38,492 bases of DNA from a virus: positions 1-38,492 of the IMG/VR virus record IMGVR_UViG_3300046097_000119; one strand, written 5' to 3'. The stretch's first letter is position 1; the number at the start of each line of letters is the position of its first letter. Positions 14,854 to 23,977 of the stretch are shown in pieces. A program made the position numbers and the translations under genes. Below the pieces are notes generated by a model, which made no database searches, was not told the DNA's origin, and worked only from the letters and a program-made list of their open reading frames with translations.

Positions 14854-15558
14854 ATGGTATTTAATGGTAATGCTGACAAGCAAGATTTAATATCAGACAT
14901 CGATTTCTGGTGTTCTACTAATAACAACACCTATTCGATTGAAGCCAAAGTGCGAAACTTTGTCTTTGGTCTTGCTAAAACATCAGCTTTGATTATGAAG
15001 TCTGACCGGCGCTGGAAGCACGTATCAGGCAACGTCACATCTATTCCAATTGCAGTAAAAACTTTTACAGCTGGTCAAGATAATATTTCACTTGAAACAA
15101 AACACTTAAAGATTTTGCGTGTTCGCATGACTGACCGTAACGGTGTCTTGCGTACCATCAAACCAGTGGACCGTAACAGCGTTACTGATGAAATGCTCAA
15201 TGGAAGTGGTGATATTGAAGGGTATGACAAAATTGGCTTTTCTATCATGCCGCTACCAGTACCTGATTATGGTGGTTCAGTTGAAATTGAATATCAACCA
15301 GGCGCTGCAATTGACTTGCCTACTATCGCCAGTACTGATTGGGAAGTTGGATTCAATCAAGATTTTGAGCGCTTGCCAGGCTTGTATGCATCGCACATGT
15401 ATTGTTCGCTTCATGCGCGTGACCGCTTGCCGGCAATCAATGATCAGATTCTTTCACTAGAAACTGACATCATGGATTATTATGAAAACCGTGATATTGA
15501 TGATGAGCCAAGCTTTGATGTTGAGCGTACTTCACGTGGTCCTAGTCTTTTACTATAA
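14854..15558 (+). CDS. Head-tail adaptor (T7 gp11-like position)
   Basis: A 234-aa protein starting MVFNGNADKQDLISDIDFWC. It contains alternating helices and beta strands, the segment RLPGLYASHMYCSLHARDRL, and an acidic C-terminal region. Adaptors that connect portal to nozzle in short-tailed phages have this size and lie immediately before the nozzle gene, as here. The start is fixed by the promoter: the TACAAT box rules out the ATG 18 nt upstream. It is 2 nt from the nozzle gene. Confidence 0.65.
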   Translation: MVFNGNADKQDLISDIDFWCSTNNNTYSIEAKVRNFVFGLAKTSALIMKSDRRWKHVSGNVTSIPIAVKTFTAGQDNISLETKHLKILRVRMTDRNGVLRTIKPVDRNSVTDEMLNGSGDIEGYDKIGFSIMPLPVPDYGGSVEIEYQPGAAIDLPTIASTDWEVGFNQDFERLPGLYASHMYCSLHARDRLPAINDQILSLETDIMDYYENRDIDDEPSFDVERTSRGPSLLL

Positions 15559-15560
15559 CT

Positions 15561-17798
15561 ATGATTCTTTTTCCAAATGGAATTCAAGGTTTGTCTGACA
15601 CTAAGTGGTCAGGTGTTCGCGGTTCAGCTCATAAGCTGGTTGGTATTGACTACCGATCTGAACCAGGCGCAATAAAGGCACACCAAAAAATGACTAAATT
15701 TTCGCCATCAAGTGGTGGAAATCAAGTTACTGAATTATGCAAGGTTGGCTTGCCACTTTCTGATGGTTCAACATTGTGGTTTTCTAGTGAATCAGGAAAA
15801 ATTTGGCGTGAAGCATCTGGCACTTTTACGCTTGTAGCGACATTAACTATTCCAGGTTATTTAGTAAATCTGGCCACAGCTGAAGACACAGGAAAACTAA
15901 AACTTGTAAGCGCTGAACTCGCTTCAGTTAGTGATGTTAAATTTAAGCCAGATGGATTAAGTATGTATGTACTAGGTGCTGGTACGGTGTCTGGTAACTT
16001 GGGTGAAGTATTTCAATACACACTTAGCACGGCTTTTGATGTGTCGACAGCAGTTTACGCATCTAAGATGAAGGCGCTTGATTTACAAGCTCATGGATTA
16101 GCTTTTAGTACTGATGGAACAAAGCTTTTTGTTAGTGAAGATGGTGGTGGTACTTCAGTTATTACGTACACTCTTGGTACTTCATGGGATGTGTCGACAG
16201 CTGGTGCCGCTGGAACAAGCTACAACTTTAGTACGCAAGGTACACGTGGGTATTATCTTGAATTCAAATCTGATGGAACAAAAATGGTGATTTTTGACAT
16301 CACTTCAGGCTATGAAGTAAACCAATACAATCTTAGTGTGGCATGGGATGTGTCGACAGCTACTTTTATAGGAACTTTTTCACTACCAACATTTAACGGT
16401 GCGGCAATATCACCTGATGGTACAAGAATTTTTTTAATAAGAACTAGCACGGTCACTGAATTTATACTTTCAACACCATGGAATGTGACTACAGCAGCAA
16501 TAACTACTACTGATTTTGCCGTAAGTGGTAATTTTACAATAACTATTGCACCGGATAGTTCTGGTTTCTATACACAAAATGACGAAACTGTTTATCAGTA
16601 CAAATTAACACCAGCTGTTGAAGATTTAAACGTAAAGATTCTTAGCGCGGCTGAATTTGGTGTACCAGATGGTTTAGATACTGGTGATGAAGATACTGAT
16701 AATGATGAAATGACACAATACGTGTATTTCGCTACCAAAAATTGGCTTTTCCGTATTTCATTAGCCAATATCACTGACTGGACCAAGTATGAATACCTAA
16801 CACTATTCAAATACGGTGACGATACATACCATCCAGTAAGAATTGCTAACAACCGTCTATTTTTTGGTGATAGATACACTATTCTTCAAGTGGATGAAGC
16901 TGGTGTTATTACACTTGAATCAGATTTGAACGTGCGCGAACCAGAACGAATCACGATTCTTCACAACTTTGATGTGGATCTCCTCGTTGGCACAAAAAGA
17001 CTTGATGAAAAGTCACGAATCTTGCGTTGGGACACTGAATCTGAAACTTGGTATGGTGAAGACATTATTTATGAAGGTGAAATTCATGCTTTTTTGGATG
17101 AAGATAACTATACCTATGCTATTGTGGGTGATTTTGGAAATCTTCACTACTATGACGGTGAAAAACTCCTTAAACACATTCGAATCCCTGGATCTTACAA
17201 CAACGCTGCTAAATGCAAGGTAAATGCTAATGCTGTTGGTTACTTCATGGGTATTCCAATTTTTGGTGTATCAAATATCACTGGCAATCCAACACTTCAA
17301 GGAATTTATAGTTATGGTCAGTATTCGAAAGACTACAACATCACACTAGATCTTTCTTTTCCAATTTCTAGTGGTGAATTTGCCGGATTAGAGATTGGTG
17401 CAATTATTGTACGCGGTACAGATGTGTATGCGGCTTGGAAGTCAGGCACCGCTGTTGGTATTGATAAGTTAGACTGGACCGCTAAGTATAATGGTGCCTA
17501 CATTGAAACAATGGTACTTAATAATGCTGAAGATAGATCTAAATTCAAATCATTTGACAGGGCTGCTGCTGACTATATTGAAATGCCAACTGATACAGAA
17601 GTTCTCATGCAATACAGCTTAAATTACGGCACCTACGTTGATTTTGAACAGGTAAATGATGACAAACTATTTCAACTTAGATCTAAAGCAACAGTGCCTG
17701 AAATTGGCGCTATGCAACTAAAGTTTACGTTCACTTGTGACGGTAATAATTCACCAAAAATAGAAAACTTCCATGGTGATTTCCAAGGTGAAGAATAA
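15561..17798 (+). CDS. Tail nozzle-like protein with inserted beta-propeller repeats
   Basis: A 745-aa protein. The N-terminus (MILFPNGIQGLSDTKWSGV) and the C-terminal 380 residues (TWYGEDIIYEGEIHAFL, NYGTYVDFEQVNDDKLFQLR) resemble nozzle/tail-tubular-B type proteins of short-tailed phages. Between about 115 and 350 it carries four repeats of about 50 residues with the signatures Y.L[SG]T.WDVSTA (153-164, 203-214, 256-267 and a weaker copy at 302-313) and SDGTK, a beta-propeller-like array. The codons for DVSTA are nearly identical in three repeats (gatgtgtcgacagc), which suggests recent duplication. It should sit at the distal end of the tail. Confidence 0.7.
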   Translation: MILFPNGIQGLSDTKWSGVRGSAHKLVGIDYRSEPGAIKAHQKMTKFSPSSGGNQVTELCKVGLPLSDGSTLWFSSESGKIWREASGTFTLVATLTIPGYLVNLATAEDTGKLKLVSAELASVSDVKFKPDGLSMYVLGAGTVSGNLGEVFQYTLSTAFDVSTAVYASKMKALDLQAHGLAFSTDGTKLFVSEDGGGTSVITYTLGTSWDVSTAGAAGTSYNFSTQGTRGYYLEFKSDGTKMVIFDITSGYEVNQYNLSVAWDVSTATFIGTFSLPTFNGAAISPDGTRIFLIRTSTVTEFILSTPWNVTTAAITTTDFAVSGNFTITIAPDSSGFYTQNDETVYQYKLTPAVEDLNVKILSAAEFGVPDGLDTGDEDTDNDEMTQYVYFATKNWLFRISLANITDWTKYEYLTLFKYGDDTYHPVRIANNRLFFGDRYTILQVDEAGVITLESDLNVREPERITILHNFDVDLLVGTKRLDEKSRILRWDTESETWYGEDIIYEGEIHAFLDEDNYTYAIVGDFGNLHYYDGEKLLKHIRIPGSYNNAAKCKVNANAVGYFMGIPIFGVSNITGNPTLQGIYSYGQYSKDYNITLDLSFPISSGEFAGLEIGAIIVRGTDVYAAWKSGTAVGIDKLDWTAKYNGAYIETMVLNNAEDRSKFKSFDRAAADYIEMPTDTEVLMQYSLNYGTYVDFEQVNDDKLFQLRSKATVPEIGAMQLKFTFTCDGNNSPKIENFHGDFQGEE

Positions 17799-17799
17799 T

Positions 17800-18336
17800 A
17801 TGTCTATTGAAAAAGAAAACAAAAAAATAGAAGTAGGTGTTCGCAAGATCAGGCGTGGTGCGACCACTACTAATAAGGTAAAGCGTATTAAAAATACGCC
17901 TTTATACCGTACTAGCGGCAACGTAAGAATGGCAACAAGTGGTGTTAAATATCGTTTTCCTAATCCATTTGGCGCTAAACAAGTGACATTTTTTGGTATT
18001 GCTTCAAGAAATGACGGTGTGGTTCGTGTTGATGTGTTTGGTATGGCACAGCTGGCACCTAGTTACTATTTCACACCACAAGATGGTGTTTCTGTAGGTT
18101 TGGCTGGTCCAAAACAAAAGGTCATTCAAGCTGGTAAGTGGTTTTTAGTAACTACAGGCGCGGCACCACAGTACCGTGCGAGATCAATTGAAACTACATT
18201 AGTAAATATCGACTGGCCAACAGCTAATGATATTGTGGCACGTGCTGAAATTGTCGACTACGGACCAGACTACTTTGAAGTTGAAGTTATCCTAGCATCA
18301 GGATGGGAAATAAATGGTAATTTTATGTGTGTCTAG
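17800..18336 (+). CDS. Putative tail protein, 178 aa
   Basis: The ATG at 17800 follows the nozzle stop by one base. An in-frame ATG at 17773 lies inside the nozzle gene and is less likely. The N-terminus is lysine/arginine-rich (KIRRGATTTNKVKRIKN); the rest is beta-rich (KYRFPNPFGAKQVTFFGIA, YFEVEVILASGWEINGN). It is transcribed with adaptor and nozzle, so probably a minor tail or knob component. No family recognised. Confidence 0.6.
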   Translation: MSIEKENKKIEVGVRKIRRGATTTNKVKRIKNTPLYRTSGNVRMATSGVKYRFPNPFGAKQVTFFGIASRNDGVVRVDVFGMAQLAPSYYFTPQDGVSVGLAGPKQKVIQAGKWFLVTTGAAPQYRARSIETTLVNIDWPTANDIVARAEIVDYGPDYFEVEVILASGWEINGNFMCV

Positions 18337-18345
18337 TGTTATAAT
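18337..18345 (+). promoter_or_regulatory. Extended -10 of ejection-protein promoter (leaderless)
   Basis: TG-T-TATAAT starts at the base after the preceding TAG stop codon and ends 9 nt before ATG 18355. It matches the extended -10 consensus fully, and a -35 element is not needed in such promoters. Confidence 0.65.
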
Positions 18346-18354
18346 AATTTGTAT

Positions 18355-20472
18355 ATGCCACCAGCTTCATCAACATTTAAGGCCAACATGCTTAGTTCTA
18401 AGCAAAAGCGCCAATTAAATAAGACTGGTTCTTTTAAGTCATCAAAAGGTGATATTCGTAATGCTTCAGGTCAAACAGTTGCACCAGCGCCAGCTAAACC
18501 AGGTAAGCTTCAAATGTCACCAGACCAAGTTACTGCTGATCAGGTAAGAGCAAATACTAGAGCTTCAATAGAAGCTGATAGAGCCGCAAAAACATCAACA
18601 ACATTAGCATCACCAATTCAGTCACCAGTACCGGCTACACAAATTCAGCCAGCGCCAACAATTAACTTACCTGAACCAACGGCAATGGAAGCCGCTACTG
18701 TAAATAACAGTAGTATTCAAGGTGCCGTTGATTCTGCTAAAAATAATCTTACATCAGTACTTGGAACACAGCGAACTGAAATCGATAAAGAAATTGACAG
18801 ATTAACTAAAGAGCAACAAACAGCACTTGCAGCTGGTAAGGAATTAACCACACCGTTTCGTGAAGAATTAGAAAAAAAACAGCGTGAAAAGTTAAAGATT
18901 AACGAAAACTTTGCCGCGAATCAAAAACTAACTGAAGAACTTGATGGTTTGCTCACTCAAAGTAATGAGCTTATTAATATTGCCACTGGCCGTCAAGTTT
19001 CTGGCAAAATCTTAAACAAGTCACTTACTAAAACACTTGCTGATGTTCAAGCTCGCGCTGGTGTTATTCAAGCTGTAATGGCTGCTAGAAATGATCAAAT
19101 TTCTGTTGCTGAAAACTTTATTGACCGTACTGTAGATGCGATTGTTGCTGACCGTAATGATGAATTGAGTTACTACAACACTATCATTAGCATGGCTGAT
19201 AGTAAACTCATTAAGCTTAGTGATGAAAAGTACAAGCTTGCTGAAGTGGCACGTAATGAAGCTGTTAAAGATGTTGATGAAGCTAAAGCAACAGCAACAT
19301 ATATTAAGAGCTTGATGATCAATCCTGAAACAGCGCAATTTATGGCTGATGCCGGTGTTTCTCTTACTGATTCTATTGATGGTGTTAAAGCGAAAATGTC
19401 TAAGCAAGCCAAGGTTCAAGAAGCTATTGATACACGAAATTCATTAGTAGAAGCTGGATATAACATTTCACCAGTACCAGTTGCTGGTGGTATTGCTGTT
19501 GAAGCTGGTGGTCAAACTTTGTACGCTAGTGTGCGACCTGGTTCTGAACTTGATTTACGAATTAAGGCGCAAGAAGCCAATATTACACAAAGTTATGCTG
19601 CTGCTAGAGCAAGTAATGCATCTGCTGTTGCTTCAGAAACTGGCCGGTTACTTGACCTTGCTGCTGCTGGTGATCCTGGTGCAATTTCAGCCCTTGGACT
19701 TACCATGCCTGATGGCAATGTTCCATCACCAGATTTGTCAGCATTTGCAGCTGATTATGCAGCCACCGGAAAACTACCAACAGCATCTTCACTACCAAAA
19801 GGTATTAGTGTTGGTTCGATTGCGACACTTGCTAAGCAACTACCAAAGCCAAAAGGTGCTATTGTGTCGACACCAACTGGTGTACCTTCAAGCACATTGA
19901 CGGCTGATCAATCTAAAGGAATTACCGCCATGAATGAAATTGTAAATGATACCTTACCTTTCATGATGCAAAAATGGGAAGAAGCACAGCGTACCAATCT
20001 TGGTGGCACAGGTGTTGTTGGTTGGATTTCTTCAAAGGTTATTCCTTCAAAAGCGATGACAGAATACGAACAAGCGCGTGATGAATATCTTTCAAAACTT
20101 TTGGTTGCACGTTCTGGTGCTGCTGTTACCGAAACTGAATATGCTCGATATTCAGCTCTTGTTCCAGGTGCTGGTAACACACCATTTGGATTAGGTGCTA
20201 GTGGCGATACTAAATTGAGAAGTCTTGATAATCTTATGAAGACTAACTTTGATAACTATTTGAATTCAAATCAGCTATCAGTATTTGGTTATTCAACCAT
20301 TGACGTTCCATCAAGAGATCTTACTGTTTCTTTTAATACACCTTATGGAACACAAAATATGCAGACTAGAAGTAAACCATCAAAATTGACAGTTGGTGAA
20401 ATTGTAGAAAATGAATACGGACAGCAAGGTTTGGTTTTACCAGATGGTACAATAAGTCTAATCAATCCGTAA
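18355..20472 (+). CDS. Large helical virion protein, probable DNA-ejection protein 1
   Basis: A 705-aa protein, Ala/Gln/Thr-rich. Its first 110 residues are Pro-rich and probably disordered. A long coiled-coil-prone region follows (about 130-330, with EIDKEIDRLTKEQQTALAAG and ELEKKQREKLKINENF), then a Gly-rich helical region containing YAATGKLPTASSLPKG. Position after the nozzle and before another large protein matches the internal core or ejection proteins of T7- and P22-like phages, which pass into the cell with the DNA. The ATG at 18355 is preferred over a TTG at 18349 because the promoter leaves only the former in the transcript. It is not homologous enough by eye to name. Confidence 0.6.
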   Translation: MPPASSTFKANMLSSKQKRQLNKTGSFKSSKGDIRNASGQTVAPAPAKPGKLQMSPDQVTADQVRANTRASIEADRAAKTSTTLASPIQSPVPATQIQPAPTINLPEPTAMEAATVNNSSIQGAVDSAKNNLTSVLGTQRTEIDKEIDRLTKEQQTALAAGKELTTPFREELEKKQREKLKINENFAANQKLTEELDGLLTQSNELINIATGRQVSGKILNKSLTKTLADVQARAGVIQAVMAARNDQISVAENFIDRTVDAIVADRNDELSYYNTIISMADSKLIKLSDEKYKLAEVARNEAVKDVDEAKATATYIKSLMINPETAQFMADAGVSLTDSIDGVKAKMSKQAKVQEAIDTRNSLVEAGYNISPVPVAGGIAVEAGGQTLYASVRPGSELDLRIKAQEANITQSYAAARASNASAVASETGRLLDLAAAGDPGAISALGLTMPDGNVPSPDLSAFAADYAATGKLPTASSLPKGISVGSIATLAKQLPKPKGAIVSTPTGVPSSTLTADQSKGITAMNEIVNDTLPFMMQKWEEAQRTNLGGTGVVGWISSKVIPSKAMTEYEQARDEYLSKLLVARSGAAVTETEYARYSALVPGAGNTPFGLGASGDTKLRSLDNLMKTNFDNYLNSNQLSVFGYSTIDVPSRDLTVSFNTPYGTQNMQTRSKPSKLTVGEIVENEYGQQGLVLPDGTISLINP

Positions 20473-20473
20473 T

Positions 20474-22957
20474 ATGCCAATTGTTTCATTTAAAGAGTTT
20501 GGTGCTGGATTACCAGTTAAGCAAGTAAATCCACCAGCGCCACGTATACCAGAACCAGAAAAGCCACAAGGTAACATGCTTGGTCGTATCTTAAAAGATG
20601 CGCCAGGTGATATTGTTGAAACTTTCAAAGGTGTCATTGGCGCTGGTCGTGGTGGTGCAGAAAACTTTGCACAAGCGTTTCAACAGCCTGGATTATCTAT
20701 TCCGCAACGTGTCGTTGGTGCAGCCGTAGCGCCGCTTTCAGCGGTTGTTAATGCTGGTGGTGAAGCACTTAAAGGTGGTGCCAAGCTACTTACTACTGAT
20801 GAGTTTGAAGAACAAACTAATAAAGCATTGGTTGAAGTTGGTAAGTCAGCTATGAATAGTCAGGCTGGTATGGCTTTGCGTGCTTTTTATGAAAGTTTGC
20901 CTGATGACCAAAAATTTACAGTGACAAATATTATTGCGCCAGTTGGAAATGTCATGACTGCTGGTTTTGGTGGTGGTGCTGTTAATGCTACTAAATCAGC
21001 GCTTAGAAGCACGGTAAAAGAAACAGTGAAGCGAACGTCACAAGAAGCTGCTGAAGCCATTATACGGTCAGCCAATCCGGTCACAGAAGCGGTTGAAACA
21101 ACGGCTGAAACAGCTATTAAAACGGCTGACATGTCAGCTAATCCGGTTTTAGATACTTTGAAAGGTGCTAGTACTCAAATTAAAGATTATGCTAAGCGTA
21201 CCGCTAATGAAGCACAAGACACAGCTGTTGAATCACGTAGGTTGGCACAAATGCCAAAGCCAAAAGCACAGCTAATTCGAAACGGTGCTGATGAAAGAAT
21301 TGTGAATGTGGTTGAAAGAATGACACCTGAAGAAGTAAGGGTGGTTCGAGAATCGATAGCTCAATCAAGAGTATACGAAAAATTGCCTGAAGATCCTAAA
21401 AACCACCCTAAAGTAATTGCTGGTCGTGAATTTATGAAGCCAGTTGGATTTGTAATTGATCAACGTAAACAAGTTGGTACGAAGCTTGGTGAAGCGCGTA
21501 AAAATTTAAGCCAGACACGTAACATTGACACTAATGAAGCTTTTCGTAATTTTCATGAATACTTAAAGACTACGTATCAAATACAACTTGATAAAGATGG
21601 AAAAATTATTCCTGAAACTGGTACTTTGGCAACAGGTGATGTGCCGCAAATTCAAAAACTATACGACCAATTAAAGGGTAGTAAACTTAATTCACAAACT
21701 GAACTGGATCAGTGGTTGCAACGTAGCTTAAAGGATTACGATTTGGTACAGAAACGTGAACAAACTTTTAGTGAAGAAGTTCCTAAAATTGCTGAAGTGG
21801 CACGTGGCGAAGTTAGTAAACTAATGCCTGATAATTATAATCAATTGCGCACACAGTATGCACAAATGTCTAAACCATTAAATGAAGTTGTTAAACTACT
21901 TCAATACAAAGGTAGTCTTGACCAACTTACTGCTAAAGAATTAAAGGCTGCTGAAGTAGCATTACGCGTTCTTGGTAACGCTGCTGACCGGCCACAATCA
22001 GTAATTGATGACATTCTTGAAATAGCTACAGAAAATGGCTACAAATCAAATGTAGACATTAATCGCTTACTTTATGTCACTGACCAGCTTGAAGATTTGT
22101 ATGATGTAACACCACCGCGTGGCTTTAGTGGAAGTGCTACACGTGGTATCAACCAATCAAGCGCCGGAACAGCTATAGATGCTGCTACATTCAACGTAGG
22201 CGGCCTATTTGACCGTGCTATGAGTTCACGTGCATCACAAAAAGAGATTCAAGAATCATTTGAAGCCTACGTTCAATACCTTGATGGCGGTGGTGAAAAA
22301 GGTGCTTTCGTGCCAGCCCAGCAAAAAAAAACTGAAAAAATCGGAATAGAACAAGAAGTTGATGAACTAATTTCTAAAGCACCAGAATCGAAACAGTATA
22401 TTGATGAAATCGCTGATTCTGTAGCGGCTGATATTCCAAATGTTCGTGTAGCTAAAGCGCCAATCAAATCAAAGGACCGCGCTATTGAAAAGATAATGTT
22501 TGAAGAAGCTGGTGATGTCACTAAATTACGTGACCTTGCGCGTAATTCAATTGTCCCAATGGATAGTAAGGCGCTTGCTGATTCTCTTGCACGAATGGAT
22601 GAAGTACTTTTACAAACTAAAGGTGATGGTTTGTTCGCTAGAAAGAAAATCCAAGAACCAGAAAAGTTTAGTGGTTACGGTGGTGTAATTTATAACATTG
22701 AAACACCAAATGGAATGATTGCTGAAATTCAGGTAGTTAAACCAGGAATGATATTTGGCAAAATGCTACCTAAAGATGCTAAAGAAATTCTTGGTGAAGA
22801 TCTATTTAACAAGATTGCAGCTGACACCGGCATTGAACCAGGGTATGGCCACAAGCTATATGAAGATCTTAGAAATCTTTCAATTGCTGATCTTGAAGGT
22901 GTAAAAGGTCAAGCGCTGATTAAAGAATCAGTTGACTATTACAATAAGCTAAGGTAA
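20474..22957 (+). CDS. Ejection-type virion protein with C-terminal RelA/SpoT-like domain
   Basis: An 827-aa protein, one base after the preceding gene. Residues 1-30 are Pro-rich; about 45-200 is Ala/Gly-rich and may contact membrane (VVGAAVAPLSAVVNAGGEAL); about 270-600 is helical. Residues about 650-827 resemble RelA/SpoT nucleotidyltransferase folds: APIKSKDRAIEKI (662-674), LRDLARNSIV with D687, FSGYGGVIYNIETPNG (732-747), AEIQV with E751 and Q753, and GYGHKLYEDLR (790-800). D687 and E751 sit where the family's metal-binding Asp and Glu lie, so it may be active. The protein is predicted to be packaged and injected. The structural part is supported by context, the domain by motif only. 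Confidence 0.6.
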   Translation: MPIVSFKEFGAGLPVKQVNPPAPRIPEPEKPQGNMLGRILKDAPGDIVETFKGVIGAGRGGAENFAQAFQQPGLSIPQRVVGAAVAPLSAVVNAGGEALKGGAKLLTTDEFEEQTNKALVEVGKSAMNSQAGMALRAFYESLPDDQKFTVTNIIAPVGNVMTAGFGGGAVNATKSALRSTVKETVKRTSQEAAEAIIRSANPVTEAVETTAETAIKTADMSANPVLDTLKGASTQIKDYAKRTANEAQDTAVESRRLAQMPKPKAQLIRNGADERIVNVVERMTPEEVRVVRESIAQSRVYEKLPEDPKNHPKVIAGREFMKPVGFVIDQRKQVGTKLGEARKNLSQTRNIDTNEAFRNFHEYLKTTYQIQLDKDGKIIPETGTLATGDVPQIQKLYDQLKGSKLNSQTELDQWLQRSLKDYDLVQKREQTFSEEVPKIAEVARGEVSKLMPDNYNQLRTQYAQMSKPLNEVVKLLQYKGSLDQLTAKELKAAEVALRVLGNAADRPQSVIDDILEIATENGYKSNVDINRLLYVTDQLEDLYDVTPPRGFSGSATRGINQSSAGTAIDAATFNVGGLFDRAMSSRASQKEIQESFEAYVQYLDGGGEKGAFVPAQQKKTEKIGIEQEVDELISKAPESKQYIDEIADSVAADIPNVRVAKAPIKSKDRAIEKIMFEEAGDVTKLRDLARNSIVPMDSKALADSLARMDEVLLQTKGDGLFARKKIQEPEKFSGYGGVIYNIETPNGMIAEIQVVKPGMIFGKMLPKDAKEILGEDLFNKIAADTGIEPGYGHKLYEDLRNLSIADLEGVKGQALIKESVDYYNKLR

Positions 22958-22967
22958 GCTTTAATAT

Positions 22968-23207
22968 ATGAATTACTACAAATCAGAACTTCACGAAAAA
23001 TTAGTACGTACTGATGCGGAACGTGATTTGGCATACGCTAAGCCAATGGATGGTTCTGGTCCTGAATTTGCACTTGCTAAAGGTAGTCCGATTTTGGTTG
23101 ATGCTATCATGACACCAATTTCTAAAGGACAGTACGATAATCCTACACCTGAAGAAGATGAAGGTATTCCAACACGACCAATTACACCGGCACAAAGCAC
23201 TATTTAG
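22968..23207 (+). CDS. Hypothetical protein, 79 aa
   Basis: A 79-aa protein between the RelA-like ejection protein and the HD hydrolase. The N-terminal half is polar and helical (MNYYKSELHEKLVRTDAERD) and the C-terminal half is acidic, Pro-rich and probably disordered (PTPEEDEGIPTRPITPAQST). It lies 10 nt from the gene before it, so it should be made with the virion proteins. It could be a minor virion protein or a partner of its neighbours; no family recognised. Confidence 0.6.
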   Translation: MNYYKSELHEKLVRTDAERDLAYAKPMDGSGPEFALAKGSPILVDAIMTPISKGQYDNPTPEEDEGIPTRPITPAQSTI

Positions 23208-23236
23208 TTGACGGTTGGCAACCGTTGTGATACACT
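23208..23236 (+). promoter_or_regulatory. Sigma70 promoter with palindromic operator in its spacer
   Basis: -35 TTGACG (23208-23213), a 17-bp spacer and -10 TACACT (23231-23236, preceded by TG-A) end 6 nt before ATG 23243. A perfect 15-bp palindrome ACGGTTGGCAACCGT (23211-23225) covers the end of the -35 and most of the spacer, an ideal place for a repressor. It is the best-formed promoter in the late arm and serves only the HD hydrolase unit. Confidence 0.8.
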
Positions 23237-23242
23237 ATAGGT

Positions 23243-23776
23243 ATGAGTTATCACGACAAGATCAGAAAGGCATTAAAATTTGCTGCCAAGAAACACGCTG
23301 GACAGTTCCGTAAAGATACGAATATTCCTTATTTAGTTCATCCAGTTGAGGTTGGACTTTATTTGCAGAATCTAGGCATGGCACATGACACTATTATTGC
23401 CGGTTATCTTCACGACACCATAGAAGATACTGACACTACTTACGATGAATTGAAATACAACTTTGGTGAAGGTGTCGCTGATGTGGTCCTTGAACTGTCT
23501 GAAATAAGTAAGAAAAGAGCCTTGGTAAAAGCTCAAGGTTATTCACCTGAAGCTGTCAAAGTAAAGACGGCTGATTTGATGTGCAATGTTACTGACATTT
23601 TGGATGAGTACAATGAGATCGGTAACGCTGTTTTTAACAAGTTTGCACATGGCAAAAAGACACTTGATCACTATCGAAATATGGCTCAAATACTATATGA
23701 AAAGGCTGTTTACTTGCCACAGATTAGAAAAGAACTTTCTATAATTTTGACAAAGTTAGATTATATGAGTAATTAA
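23243..23776 (+). CDS. HD-domain alarmone hydrolase (small alarmone hydrolase, MESH1/SpoT-like)
   Basis: A 177-aa single-domain protein with the RSH hydrolase motifs: HAGQFRKD and YLVHPVEV (H33), AGYLHDTIEDT (H57-D58 and E61-D62), an FGEGVADVV segment, and KTADLMCN (D111, N115). These provide the metal and catalytic residues of Mn-dependent (p)ppGpp 3'-pyrophosphohydrolases, and the size fits the stand-alone small alarmone hydrolases. It would cleave (p)ppGpp or (p)ppApp in the cytoplasm. It is set among virion genes but has its own regulated leaderless promoter, and lies 285 bp after the RelA-like domain. Alternative role: damping the host stringent response. Confidence 0.85.
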   Translation: MSYHDKIRKALKFAAKKHAGQFRKDTNIPYLVHPVEVGLYLQNLGMAHDTIIAGYLHDTIEDTDTTYDELKYNFGEGVADVVLELSEISKKRALVKAQGYSPEAVKVKTADLMCNVTDILDEYNEIGNAVFNKFAHGKKTLDHYRNMAQILYEKAVYLPQIRKELSIILTKLDYMSN

Positions 23777-23782
23777 ATAATT

Positions 23783-23977
23783 ATGAAAGAATACACAATT
23801 GGTCAAGTTTTCCGCAACAAACTACTACTAAACGCTTCAGGCAAACCGTACAAAGACAAAGCCAGTGTTTCTAATGTGCTGTCAAAATATCCGCACACTG
23901 TGCGCAATACACCAAACGGACCAGCGAAAATTTACACAGAAAAAACTATTAAAGAGGTTAATAAGCGGTGGAACTAA
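23783..23977 (+). CDS. Small basic protein, 64 aa, possible DNA-binding partner of the HD gene
   Basis: A 64-aa basic protein (MKEYTIGQVFRNKLLLNASG, then KPYKDKASVSNVLSKYPHTV) 6 nt after the hydrolase gene, so co-transcribed with it. The order of short helices and a VSNVLSK segment could form a winged-helix fold, which would make it a candidate binder of the palindrome at 23211-23225. That is a guess from composition and position; no family is recognised with confidence. Confidence 0.6.
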   Translation: MKEYTIGQVFRNKLLLNASGKPYKDKASVSNVLSKYPHTVRNTPNGPAKIYTEKTIKEVNKRWN

